Part shown: one piece after another, positions 21,960 to 32,742 of the stretch
Layout: each line of letters opens with the position of its first letter
Numbering within the stretch: position 1 is the stretch's first letter
Assembly: GCA_016647705.1 (NCBI GenBank)
Contig: CM028326.1
Span: 26,536,901-26,600,900 of the forward strand
From: Eucommia ulmoides
Taxonomy: Eukaryota > Streptophyta > Magnoliopsida > Garryales > Eucommiaceae
Length of the DNA stretch: 64,000 bases
Reading direction: 5' to 3'
The notes under the pieces: model-generated
What the model was told of the DNA's origin: nothing
Database searches by the model: none
Seen by the model: only the letters and a program-made list of their open reading frames with translations
Program-made: the position numbers and the translations under genes

Positions 21960-23556
21960 TTGGTATTAGTATTCTTGTTCTGTCATGAAGTGTTTCAAGT
22001 AAGCTTGTTGAATGAGTTCCTCGATCTCATTCTTTAGGTTAAAGCAATTTTTAGTGGTGTGCATGTGATCTCGATGGAAGTAACACCACTTATCTGAGTT
22101 GCTAGTCTTGCCTCTATTCTTCAAAGGATATGTCCATCTCACCAACTTGTATCATTTATTTGCATAAACACAATTCCCAGTGGTGTATTAAGGGGCTTGT
22201 AGTTCAAGTATCAAAGAGGGAATCTCAGCCTCCTATGATTCTTTTCATACCCATTCAATCTCGGTCGATCTTGTTCTTTATTAAACGGGATTCTTCCCTA
22301 CTACTCTGATCATAGCTCTACTCGTCTACCTTTTGCTAACTTTTGTGGTCTTCTTCATCTTCTACTTGGGCCCCGTAGATATTTTCGATGGAGATAGAAT
22401 ACATTAACAAGAAATATATTGAGGCTAGAGTCTTTGGACCAATCCATCTCATAGAGGATAGGTCCCTTCCTAACCCAACTTATCATGGCTTCTACGGCCA
22501 TGCCATCATTGAGGTCTTATTCTTGATTGAATTCTTATTTGAATCTGTCCAAGTAGGTGTCGAGGTCGTTCTTCCTCTACTAATTAAAAGCATAGGGATG
22601 GTTTTTTTGCTTAGCGTTTGTTACTGACAAACTGATGGACAAAAGTCATTCTCAATGTTTGAAAAAAATTTAGAGGCCCTCTCCGGTTTGAATGCCTTGT
22701 ACTACTTCCTTACAACCCCATTTAGAGTCACTTGGAACGCGTGGCACTTGATTGGATCCTTCGGTATTATCTTGATATGTACCGATTTGGGATGGTAGCT
22801 TGAAGTTGATTGGAATCTTTGCCTTTAGGACCTAAGCAGGGAAAGGTAGTCCAAGCATTTTCATAATGACTTGGACATTGGGTTTTTGTTTTCCAATTTG
22901 CCCGAGCTTATCATTCTAATGGCTAGTAGGTCCTTGATGGGGACCCTAAGGATTCCTCTATTGAATAAGGTAGATCGACAGAAGATAAGTCTATTTCTCG
23001 GCCACTTGCTCGAGCATTGATAGGAGTTGCCACCATGATCGACGTTGGATTCCTCCTCTCTTGAGATCAAGTAAGTTTTACTCAAGGATCAATCCTAAAG
23101 TAAACATTGGCCACTCGCTCGAGAACTAGGTCCTTCTAACCACCTTGGGGTGCAAGGTCTTCTCAGCATAGCCCTTTTCTTTCCCTGCGAAGTCTCTCTA
23201 GCTCACGCTCCTATCATTTTCTCTTTAACTGCTCTCCCAACGATGCTCTTGTCGGTCTCTTTGACCTTCTTCCATAATGACTTATACCTCACTGTAAGGA
23301 AGCATATGACTCTCGGTAAAGATGGTAGTAGTGGTGGTCGATGAGTTTGCCTAACAATTTGTTGTATATTCTGGGAGATGTCTCGCGTCTCCCTTATCAA
23401 TTCCATCAATAATGAAGATGAGTCAATTGATGGGCCAATGCTCAAATCTGTTGTGTGAATTGATTGCCTTTCATTTTCTTGATCAATGACCATAATACTT
23501 GATCTAAGGGTACCCATAAATCTTCTAACAAATGTGAGAAACAAATAATCTTTCAC
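21960..23556 (-). pseudogene. Gypsy gag remnant with CX2H-type knuckle
   Basis: The frame 23556-23203 carries the N-terminal gag part (ETRDISQNIQQIVRQT). Degenerate frames near 22850-22450 give LPFPA and IPINFKLP plus a YLDRF-type segment, typical of the retrotransposon gag domain. Near 22120-22000 the minus strand reads KWCYFHRDHMHTTKNCFNL followed by KNEIEELIQ, the conserved C-terminal gag motif of plant Tat/Ogre-like Gypsy elements. Many stops and shifts make it non-functional. Confidence 0.65.
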
Positions 23557-23587
23557 ACATACGACACCAATCTAGTGATGCCAAAAA

Positions 23588-24152
23588 TGTAGATCGTTAG
23601 ATATGGTCAGCTTCGATTCAAAATATGATTTTCCTAAGCCTTAGTTCCTGAAAAATAATGCACCGTGGGTGAAGTTGCCGGCATTGCACCTCCGATGTGA
23701 GAAAAAGTAGAGTGTTTTGACAAATTTATAATAGTATTGGCTTCGAAAATCGTGTGTACCTTCGCCTATAATCTCTTTTAATATTTATAGTAGTGAGAAG
23801 ACTTATTGTGCAAGTTTTTCCTAAGATTTCGATCAATCCCCATAAACAATGGCTAGTTTCATAGGTTTGAGGCATTGGTCAATTGCGTTTAATATCTGAT
23901 TTCCTTTTTATATATAGTGAGATTCAGTAATTATTTCTCGAGCATGGGTCACGCCTAAGCTCAGGGCAAAACGTGAGTCAACCTCAATTGTCCCGATGAT
24001 AGTTCATTCAGGTGTCGATAGGCCCGAGTTAAATCCTCGAATAACTCAAAGGTTGTATCGATATCGTGGACATTCTCTATAGTCCCCTTGAGGTCCCGTG
24101 CATAATCCTCGGCTACATACATATCGGACTTGGATTCACGTGCATCTGAACA
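23588..24152 (-). repeat. Candidate LTR of the Gypsy fragment
   Basis: The ends TGTTCAGATG and CGATCTACA (minus strand) give TG...CA termini. The downstream TGGCATCACTAG fits a primer site, and a TATA box is placed inside. No second copy is in the window, so the limits are tentative. Confidence 0.4.
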
Positions 24153-24496
24153 TTTTTAAGCCCAAAAAAATATATTTCAGTGAACGGAAGATATGGGCCT
24201 ATAATTACAAAAGTGGGCCCATTTAAACTGTCTTTCCATGGAAAATTTTAATGAGCCCAATGCTTTGCTCCTTGTGTCTCTCCTACAGTCCAGGGCCACG
24301 AATTTATCTACTACAAGACCAAAATAATCCCATTTTTAGCAAGTGTCCATGACTAAATAGTATTATTGCATATATAATTTTAGTCACTAGTAAATATTAG
24401 GTTGCGTTTAATAAATTCATAAAATTTATAAATGACGAAATTTCAAAATTTTGAATTTTAAAACGGGACAATCGGTGGGAGATCCTACATTTAAGT

Positions 24497-25243
24497 TCTA
24501 ATTAGTCAAAAGTCCTAAAGGAGGTAAAAACTTTTGATTTAGTCCCATATATTTTAAAAAGGAGGAAGCCTCGCACACGTGATAACCACGCGCTAGTTAC
24601 ATGTAACTATTTTGTGTGTAATATTACTATATTAGTTACAGGTAACTAACCTTTTTTTTTTTTTTTTTTTTTGATTTTACATATAACAACTTTTTTATTA
24701 GATCTCACAAAATTATACAAAATACATATAATTAGTTACAGGTAACTAATTATATATAACTTTTTAGATGTCTTTGATATGTAATTAAAAATTTTGATAT
24801 TTTTTTGTTACATGTTCCAATAATATCAATCTTTTTAGTTGCATGTGTATGATATGTAACTAAAAAAATTGATTTTTCAGTTACATGTTCCAATAACATG
24901 TAACTTTTTAGTTACATGTTTTTTATATGTAACTAAAAAGATTGATATTTTTTCAGTTATGTTACAAAATATTACACATATATATGTTTTGTAACATGTA
25001 ACTAAAATACACGTAATAAAAAATACTTAAATATGTATGAAAAATAATAATTATAAAATTGTAACTAACATTAGTTATATGTAATATAATTCACTATAAA
25101 ATCCTAATATACTCACTAAAGGCTCCCTACGATTCTTACAATATTCCTACAATTCTTGCAATGCGGGACTAAACACAAGTGGAATCTAACTTAAAGAACT
25201 AAATCAAAATCTAATAACATAAAAGGACTTTTCACCAATTAGA
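24497..25243. mobile_element. TIR element with about 45-bp imperfect inverted repeats and internal GTTACATGTAAC palindromes
   Basis: The left end TCTAATTAGTCAAAAGTCC and right end (reverse complement) TCTAATTGGTGAAAAGTCC match, and the similarity continues to TTTGATTTAGT on both sides. The 747-bp interior has no ORF but contains about ten partial or complete copies of GTTACATGTAAC (24596-25082). Flanks share only TTTAA-like bases, so I cannot state a target duplication or superfamily. Confidence 0.6.
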
Positions 25244-26210
25244 CTTTAAAAAATAGATTTTTCACCGATTTCCCCTTTTAAAATTCTATTATTTACAAAT
25301 TTTTTGTTTGAATAACTATTTTAGATCAAAATTTTAATTGTGTAATTTCTTAATTCACTTATTTGAATATACAAGTATTTGTATCGAGAATTTTAAAATC
25401 TATTAAATTTCAATCATAAAATATGTGAAAATATAGATAATAGTATAATTTTTATTTAATAATTTAATAATATAAGTTTTCTATCTATTTTATTAATGAA
25501 TGAGAAATTGAAAAAATAATAAATTCTCACTGGAAAGAATTTAGAAATAATATGTGTTTGAAGCGATTCGTAAATTCTTCTTATTCTCTTATTTTACAAA
25601 TGAATAGATTTTATAAACTAAGGAATTTCATAAACATAATTTACAAAATCTCTTGTCCGATGAAATCCCCCCTTAAATACCTTACTCAAATGCAACCTTA
25701 AATTGCAATTGCTTAGTTAATCTATCAATTAAAATTTTCCGGTGTCAATTTGGTTATGGTCGAAAATAATAATTATATAATTTAAAAAGAAATTTTGAGG
25801 AGTAATATAATGAAATCAAACTAGTAAGATGCGAAATAAAATTAGGTTTATAATTAGAGAATACAATATATAATTTAATTTAATTTAATTGCCTGTTGAG
25901 TGGGGATGAAAGACATCTTTTGCACTCTTTTATTTCTTTCGGAGTCAGATGATTTTTTTTATTTTTTGGACATTTTGTTCAACTAATTAGTTTTTAGTTT
26001 TAGAATGGTCAATTCCGACACAATTCAAAAACTTACGATTAATCATTTTTATATTTATTTTTTAAAATAATTTAAAAATAATTTAATTTTTTTTTTGTTG
26101 TGTTTTATTGTTGTATAAATCTAACCTCTTAGTTGTCATTTCATTTTATCATGTAAGCACACATTTTTGAATATTTGTCTTACGATTCAATACTGTCATT
26201 GCATCGATTA
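25244..26210. other. AT-rich non-coding stretch
   Basis: No ORF or splice pattern of interest and no repeat I can name. Contains TTTAATTTAATTTAATT (25875). Confidence 0.5.
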
Positions 26211-26214
26211 GTAT

Positions 26215-26397
26215 TCTAAGCTATGAAGTCAGGTCAGCTGATTACGGAGGGCTAGTAGAGCCTGCACGGCTAGTAACCCATTGGTGTACAATATTTTTTT
26301 ATTAATCTCTGTCTTACAAGAATCGAACTTCTGACCATTCAAAACATGCAGGATCACTCTATACCTTTACATCTAAAGAATGAAGTGACAAGTAAAC
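26215..26397 (-). mobile_element. Possible tRNA-derived SINE
   Basis: On the minus strand GTAAAGGTATAGAGTG (26370-26355) resembles a pol III A box. About 25 bases further, AGTTCGATTC (26329-26320, preceded by GGTCAGA) matches the B box GGTTCGANNC. The intervening CCTGCATGTTTTG and spacing fit a tRNA head. A non-tRNA body follows to about 26215. It is not a functional tRNA: no acceptor stem pairs. Poly-A tail and target duplication were not found. Confidence 0.4.
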
Positions 26398-26508
26398 CAT
26401 CTCCATCGCCCGGCGGGTTTGGGAGGAACAAAGTGCAGCTAAAGAGGAGGTAGAAGTCTATGAACCGCTCAAGTGAGATTCTTTCTTCAACAGCGGAATG
26501 AAGCCTTG

Positions 26509-26510
<2 letters not shown>

Positions 26511-26541
<31 letters not shown>
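26511..26541. repeat. 31-base poly-C homopolymer
   Basis: Thirty-one consecutive C bases follow GAATGAAGCCTTGAA and precede GGTGATGAG. The adjacent 110 bp (26405-26510) are unusually GC-rich for this window and contain no gene I recognise. It could be a real i-motif/G4-capable tract or a sequencing artefact at a join. Confidence 0.95.
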
Positions 26542-26546
<5 letters not shown>

Positions 26547-28065
26547 TGAGAATTGCGAGCGAACCTTTTCGGAACTAGTTAGGAATGGGAGTCTTATATC
26601 GATTAGAGGTCTTATTTTCATAAAATTTTGAAAGCCTAAAATTCAATTTGACCTAATAAAAAAGATAGGATCATAGTTGCGACTTTTTTGAACATTATAT
26701 TTTTTATTCTATTGCATCATATAATTTCATAAAATCTCTATTACGAGATCTGTTTTTTATTAATTCATTTAGTTTGGAGTAAAAAAATAATTTCACCGTT
26801 TCCAACATCCGTAAATATATCTACCTACAAAAAAAAATTAAAATTAGAAAAGTATGTTTTTTGGGAATTACAAAATTAGTTTGTCACATAATTTTCCAAA
26901 AACAAAATTCCCCACAAGGAATTTCAAATAATTCCACATTAAAAAAAGAAAAAGAAATAGAAACCTCGGATGCGTAGTGAAAGACAAAGAGGTTTGCATC
27001 CCAAACACAAAACATCATTAACAGTTGGACCGAGAATGAAACTACGAGTCTGGTCCCGCTTTTAAAAACAACGCACGATCAGATTAATCTCCGCCGTCGA
27101 TTGGTATACTTTCGGCAAAATTATTGATAGGTCCCCAAAATCATTGGAGAATTGGGAATCAATTCATGTGACTTATTATTGGAAATAATTTAAGGGTTAA
27201 TTCAATAGAATTTACAATTTATTCTTTTAATTTGAATTTCAGTATAATTTTTTTAATTATATTTTGACTAGTATTTTTTTTTTTAATGATCAACATTTAT
27301 TAATATCTCCAATCAAATGCTTTAAATTAAAATTTGTATCATTTATCACCGACACTACTCTCTGTTACCATTTGCCATCAAACCTTAGGATTTCAGTCGC
27401 CAAAATTCAGCCATCGGCTGCTATAGTGTTTTTAGTTACATGTAATTATTTTTATTATATTTTTCAGTTACTTGTAATTTTTCAATATATTTTTTAATTA
27501 TATTTTTAATTGATTTTTCAGCGTTCGATAACCAAAAAATTAGTTAAATATGACTAAAAAGTTGTAACTAAATTGTATATTAAAAAAAATTAAAATAGTT
27601 AAATGTAAATAAAAATAATTCCAGCGATCTGTGACAGGAATTTTGACGATCGATGGTGATCAATATCCGGCGGCAGTGGAGCGATGACTGTGTTTTCATA
27701 AATTATAATAGATAAAATTAAAATCAAAATAGTTATTTAATTTGTGATTTTTTATTAATTTGGTGCCATTGTTAGGATCTCTTATCAACTTTCTTATTAT
27801 TTAATCATTTTTATTATTTTACTCTTTTATTCTTATAAATTAATCATATAATATTTGCTTTTGCGCCTCGTAATTGTGGGCCCCAATGAGATTTATACAG
27901 TACGTCGGCAGATTGTAGTCTTCCTTATTTATTTATTTTCTTTCATTCTTTTGACTTTCCAGCAATTTGTGGCAATGCATGCATTTGTCACATCTGTTTA
28001 GCCTCCTTTGTGATTGTCTACCCCACCTTTATCTTTTCCTTTTTGAAAAAAAATAAAATAAATAA

Positions 28066-28108
<43 letters not shown>

Positions 28109-28612
28109 TTCATTTATAAACACAGCCGTTGGAGTATAGGCAAATCTTAGATATTTTTAGACCATTGGATCATCTTAAATCTACTTATAAAACAAAAATT
28201 AAGGTTAAAACTTTTTACATGTGGCCTTTCTCTCTCTCTCTCTCACTCTCGCTTGCTGTCGTCACCGCCATTACGGCCACCACCACTGTTGTTCCATTGT
28301 CGTTCCATCGCCATCATCTCTGTTATTACCATTCCATTGTTGCGAACTCCTATCCCTACGCTGCCCCCAACCCCAACACACATCGCCTTTCTCACCCATC
28401 TTCAGAAGCCACTCACCCTCTCCATTAGAACCCTCAAACCTAGTAGACTCCAATAGCCTTTGCTGCCGGTAGTCTCCATCAGAACCCCAACAACTCTTTC
28501 CCTCTCTCCGATTACAATCCAACCATCATCTCTTGTCTCCTGCCTCACCATTGTCGCGCTATCGTCACCTACAATCGTCGCAAATCCAGCCTTGCCACTG
28601 CTATCTTCAGTC

Positions 28613-28650
<38 letters not shown>

Positions 28651-28666
28651 ACATGCATGACGATCT
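26542..28666. other. Non-coding; GA/CT-rich leader-like patch at 28220-28660
   Basis: No credible gene. 27430-27620 holds further GTTACATGTAA-like motifs. 28221-28650 is pyrimidine-rich with CCACCACCACTG and (CT)n tracts. The overlapping serine/proline-rich ORFs on both strands are composition artefacts. Confidence 0.5.
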
Positions 28667-28674
28667 CCTCCATC

Positions 28675-29461
28675 TAGGGATGCTACTAGTTCGGTTTCAG
28701 TCTGATTTCATATAAAACTAAAACCATTAGAAATATATCAAACCGATACCACAACCAAAATCACCAATTTTTTTAAACGATTTCAAAACTAAACCATTTA
28801 AATTTATATAAAACCAAAACCGCGAAAACACGAAATCATTTAAGATTTTTAAATTTTATAAAAACCAAAACCAAAACCAAAACCAAAACAGCGAAACGTT
28901 GTTTTTTTATATAAAAATAAAAACATAAATAAAATATAAAATATAAATTCTAAAAAAACTAAACCAAAGCACAAAATAATTATAATTAAAGTTTCTAACT
29001 AATAATCATAAAGTCATTTATTCACTTTAATAAATAATTTTACTTAAAATTTCTAACCAGTAACTATAATTAAAATAAATAACCAGTAACCATGAAATCA
29101 GAAATAAAAATTATGAAACCCTAAGTCCCTTTACACACATATATATCAGAGGGTTGAAAGTGTAAATAAATAAATAAAAACATACATATATATATATATA
29201 TTAGGGTTAAACTGTAAATACATAAAAAATAAAAATAAAAAAAGAATATATGTAATAGAAATATATCTAAAATATTAGTTTCGCGGTTCGATTTTATGGT
29301 TTGGTTTCGCGGCTTCTATCCCAAAACCAAAAGCAAAATCGCTTCAGTTGTTAAGTTCAAAACCAAAACCGCAGCCAAATCATTTAGTCAGTTTTAAAAT
29401 TGAACCAGTCGGTTCGGTTTCTCGCAGTTACTCATTGGTTCGATTTTTTGTGGCATCTCTA
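28675..29461. mobile_element. hAT-like non-autonomous element with perfect 8-bp TSD
   Basis: The ends TAGGGATGCTAC and (reverse complement) TAGAGATGCCAC are hAT-type terminal repeats. The flanks are CCTCCATC at 28667-28674 and again at 29462-29469, a perfect 8-bp duplication as hAT transposases make. The 787-bp interior is AACCAAAACCAAAACC-like on one side and GGTTTGGTTTCGCGG-like on the other, giving long subterminal complementarity. No transposase is encoded. The flanking CT-rich sequence resumes without a gap when the element is removed. Confidence 0.8.
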
Positions 29462-29469
29462 CCTCCATC

Positions 29470-30100
29470 TTTGACCATCGCCATCATTGACCGTCGCAGC
29501 TCAGTTACACACTTTCTTCCTCTTACGTACCCCCACCACTCGCCCTCTTTCCCGTCACGCCAACCAAGATTTGGTCAGATAAACTTTCGTTTTGGCCGAA
29601 TCTCAATCTCCTTATTTGTTCCTTCATTTTCTCATCTTTTGTTTTGATTTTATTCCATTGTCCATTGACATCGAGCCAAACCAAATTTCTCTTGCTCTCA
29701 CAGATCTCTCTCCTAGCCGCGCAAAGCTCCATCATCGTCGTTTATCTATTCATCTCTAATCACAAGTAGTTAGGTACTCTCATATCTCTCGCTCTTACTC
29801 ATCTGATTTAGGGTTTTGATATTTAATGGGAATAATTCTACGATTTAAAAATTCGATAACCAATTTGACTTTTGATCTACGAATTGCGGTTTAGTTTTGT
29901 TGAGTTATTTTCCTCCAACTCGGATGAATTTGATCGACTTGTCAATGCTGGGAACCTCTTCTAAATTCATTTTTAATCTATTTTCTTCAATGTTTTCACC
30001 CCTTTAACTGATTTATGTTATCAGTTAGCTCCACTAAATTCTTATATTCAATTTTAATTAATTATCAATATTTTTTTTTTCAATTACACATAGGAGCAAA
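29470..30100. other. Non-coding, leader-like CT-rich then AT-rich
   Basis: Continues the pyrimidine-rich sequence left of the hAT element (CTCTCCTAGCCGCGC, then TTTAGGGTTTTGATA near 29810). That composition is typical of plant 5' leaders, but no downstream exon is found. Confidence 0.4.
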
Positions 30101-30104
30101 TAAT

Positions 30105-30400
30105 TTAACTAATTAGGATCCTATAAAAAACACACATAATTTTTTTTTTTTTTTTTTTTTTGTGTTATGTGTGATCCTAATTGGGATATTAAGAGTTGAA
30201 ATTTAACCAGAGTTGTTTTCCCTAGGTTCTTCAAATTCTTCAACCTCTTAACATCATCTTTGTCATCATCTTTTAACATCCATTCATTATTTGTCATTAT
30301 ATCTTCATCATTGGAACTAATAAACTGAAACAGTCAATTAAACCCTTAGTTCTACAAAAACATCAATATTTAATTGTTCATCAACATCTTAGGATCAACA
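30105..30400 (-). repeat. LTR end fragment related to the 14-22 kb Copia-type element
   Basis: On the minus strand it starts TGTTGATCCTAAG at 30400. It shares with 16453-16140 the ordered segments AATTGTTTATCAA / AATTGTTCATCAA, CAAGTTAATC / CTTCAACCTC and the inverted pair AATTAGGATC ... GATCCTAATT around ACACATAA. It is a solitary first part of a U3 region with no internal sequence attached. Confidence 0.55.
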
Positions 30401-30710
30401 CAGATATCTTTCGACATCTCAATCTTCTATATTTGCTCTACGGGCGGCAGCCAAAACACCCTTCTCATTCACGCCTACTGTCACTACTTGTAGATAGCAT
30501 GGGTATGAATAAATGTTGGGTTTATCCCACATCCAATGTGTAAGGAGTTGGTGGTCAAATTATAAGTATGAGGCAAAGTTTTACCTGATGAGCTAATGTT
30601 TGGAGTTGAGAGAGGCCCAAGATTACCCTACACTAGTCTTAGAGCCCAGATTGTAACAACTCTGGCCTAACATGTTATTAATGAAACCAAAACTGATAAT
30701 TGTAGAAAAA

Positions 30711-31250
30711 AAATAGTCCTTGTACAAGGGGAAAACTAGATTGAATAAGACTAAATTGATTAAAAGAATTGATCACTTGACCTATAAGGATGGACAAAAC
30801 ATAGTTGATCACATGAATAACTTTCAAGGGTTTATTAATCAGTTGATTACTATAAAACTTGTTTTGGAAGATGAAGTGAAAGCATTACTACTCTCAGCAT
30901 ATTATTTGACAACTAGAAAACGCTTAAAGTATCACTCAGCAATTCGGTGCCAGATGGAAGATTGACTATGGATATGGTCAAATATAATCTCATTAATGAA
31001 GATTCAAGGAGGAAAGAACAAGATTTATCCTCAGAATCACAGACCCTATAGTTATTGAAAATCAAGAAAGACGGGAGAGAAGTAATAGCCTGAATTCTCG
31101 TTATAATGGAAGGTTTGACAAATTGAAAGGTAGATCAAAAAGTAAAAAGGAGTTCAGATGCTTCCACTGCAATAAGCTAGGACACATAATCTGAGATTAC
31201 AAAATATTGAAAAGGGAACAATCTAAAGACTAAAATGACAAGTACAAAGA
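30711..31250 (+). pseudogene. Copia gag remnant (UBN2-type) with CCHC knuckle
   Basis: The frame 30720-30965 carries DHMNNFQGFINQL and EDEVKALLLSAYYLTT, the signature of the UBN2-type gag domain. After a stop, a second frame has FRCFHCNKLGHI plus D-Y (31152-31200), a CCHC knuckle whose last cysteine is replaced by tyrosine. At least three stops separate these pieces. Confidence 0.75.
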
Positions 31251-31254
31251 GGAT

Positions 31255-32361
31255 AGTGAGACTAATGTATTTGTTGCTGCTGATGATATTATGATTCTTT
31301 ATGAAGATGGTTGTATCAACTTTGCATGCCAAGACAATAATTAGGTGATTAATTCAGGTGCCTTATTTTATGTTACTTCTCGTGGTGAGTTCTTCTCATC
31401 TTACACTAATAGTAACTTTGGCTATGTAAAAATGGGGAATAACTATACATCCAAGAACATTGGCATATGAGACATTTATCTAGAAACTGGTATCAACAAT
31501 AAATTGTTACATCAAGATGTCAGACATGTTATAGATATTTGGCTCAATTCGATCTCTACCGGAAAACTAGATGAGGAAGGTTACAGTAATCATTTCCATG
31601 AAGGAAAATGGAAAGTCACCAGAGGTTCTTTGGTGTTGTCTAGAGACAATAAAATTAGCAATCTATCTGTAATACAAGCGAGATTGGCTAAAGGAGAGGT
31701 TACATGCAGTTGAAGATTCTTTTATGGAGTTATGGCATCGACGACCTTGTCACTTAAGTGAAAAAGGCCTTCACAAGGTCTCTACAAAATAAATCCTGAC
31801 AGATATAAAATGTACATCTCTTAAAACTTGCACACACTTATTTTTCAGTAAACAACATAAAGTTGTATTTTAGAAATTTAATCCATGTATGAGACATCAT
31901 CATTTGAATTTGGTGCGTATATATGTTTGTTTCATGAAAGATAGAACACATGGTTGTGCTGCAGATTTTGTTACATTATTGATGATTTTTCCCAGAAAGT
32001 ATTTATATATTCTTTTAAAACTAAAGGGCAGGTATTGGAAGTATTCAAGCATTTTCACAGCAAAATTGAAATAGAAACAGGAACACAACTCAAGTGTGTG
32101 CGTGCAAATAATGCGGATGAATATAGAGACCATTTGAGGAATATTGTAGAAAATACGTCATTAGACTTGAGAAAAATGTGCCTAAGACTCCTCAATATAA
32201 TGAAGTTGGCGAAAGAAAGAACTAGACCATGTATGAATGAATCAAGTGTATGTTTTTTCACTCAAAGTTGCCTAAGTTATTTTAGGAGTGAGGCAATGAT
32301 AATTGACTTGATAAATTTGTCTCCATCAGTTTCTTTGGATGATGATACCCCAAAAATTGTG
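31255..32361 (+). pseudogene. Copia protease and N-terminal integrase, broken
   Basis: Near 31345 the protease active site reads VINSGALFYVTSRGEFF where the family has D-S-G-A, so the catalytic aspartate is changed to asparagine (INSG). VRHVIDIWLNSISTGKLDEE follows. The pre-integrase segment with ELWHRRPCHLSEKGLH is at 31720-31775, and the core segment with IDDFSQKVFIYSFKTKGQV at 31975-32040, in shifted frames. The last codons before the break give SVSLDDDTPKIV (to 32361), which continues after the solo LTR. Confidence 0.8.
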
Positions 32362-32692
32362 TGTATAAGACCTTAACTTTCGCATGTGCATATTCTTTAG
32401 CTGCATTTTAGGATATTTAGAAAATAACGGGGTGGAATGTGTCATTTCTAATTTAAATTAAAAGTTTAGGGGTCAATTAGCAATTTTAGAAATATTTATT
32501 TTAAATTTTGGGATTTAAATAATAAATTTTGGGATTTAAATAATAACCTAAAGAAACTTTAGGGAAGGTTAATGCAATTTGGGAAAAATTAACACACACA
32601 CACATATACACATATACATATTGATGGGATAAAAAAAAAAAGAACGATCACGACGTGGCAATTCAAGGGATCAAGGAACACCACTATGATCA

Positions 32693-32742
<50 letters not shown>

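Larger units (their letters stand above)
21906..24152 (-). mobile_element. 5' part of a Ty3/Gypsy retrotransposon (LTR plus gag), no pol
   Basis: The minus strand has a candidate LTR (24152 to 23588; TGTTCAGATG at the start and CGATCTACA at the end) followed by TTTTTGGCATCACTAG, a position typical of a Gypsy primer site. Gag-like sequence follows to 21906. A TATA motif (CTATAAATAT) lies in the LTR near 23795. The element is cut at 21906 against the Copia LTR, so pol and the 3' LTR are absent. Confidence 0.6.

Noticed and set aside
26311-26371. A functional tRNA gene on the minus strand.
   Set aside because: The B box is good, but no acceptor or anticodon stem pairs and the A box is degenerate; at best a SINE head.
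28129-28715. Overlapping serine, proline and histidine-rich ORFs in several frames.
   Set aside because: All frames of a CT-rich tract stay open; no family motif, no conserved start.
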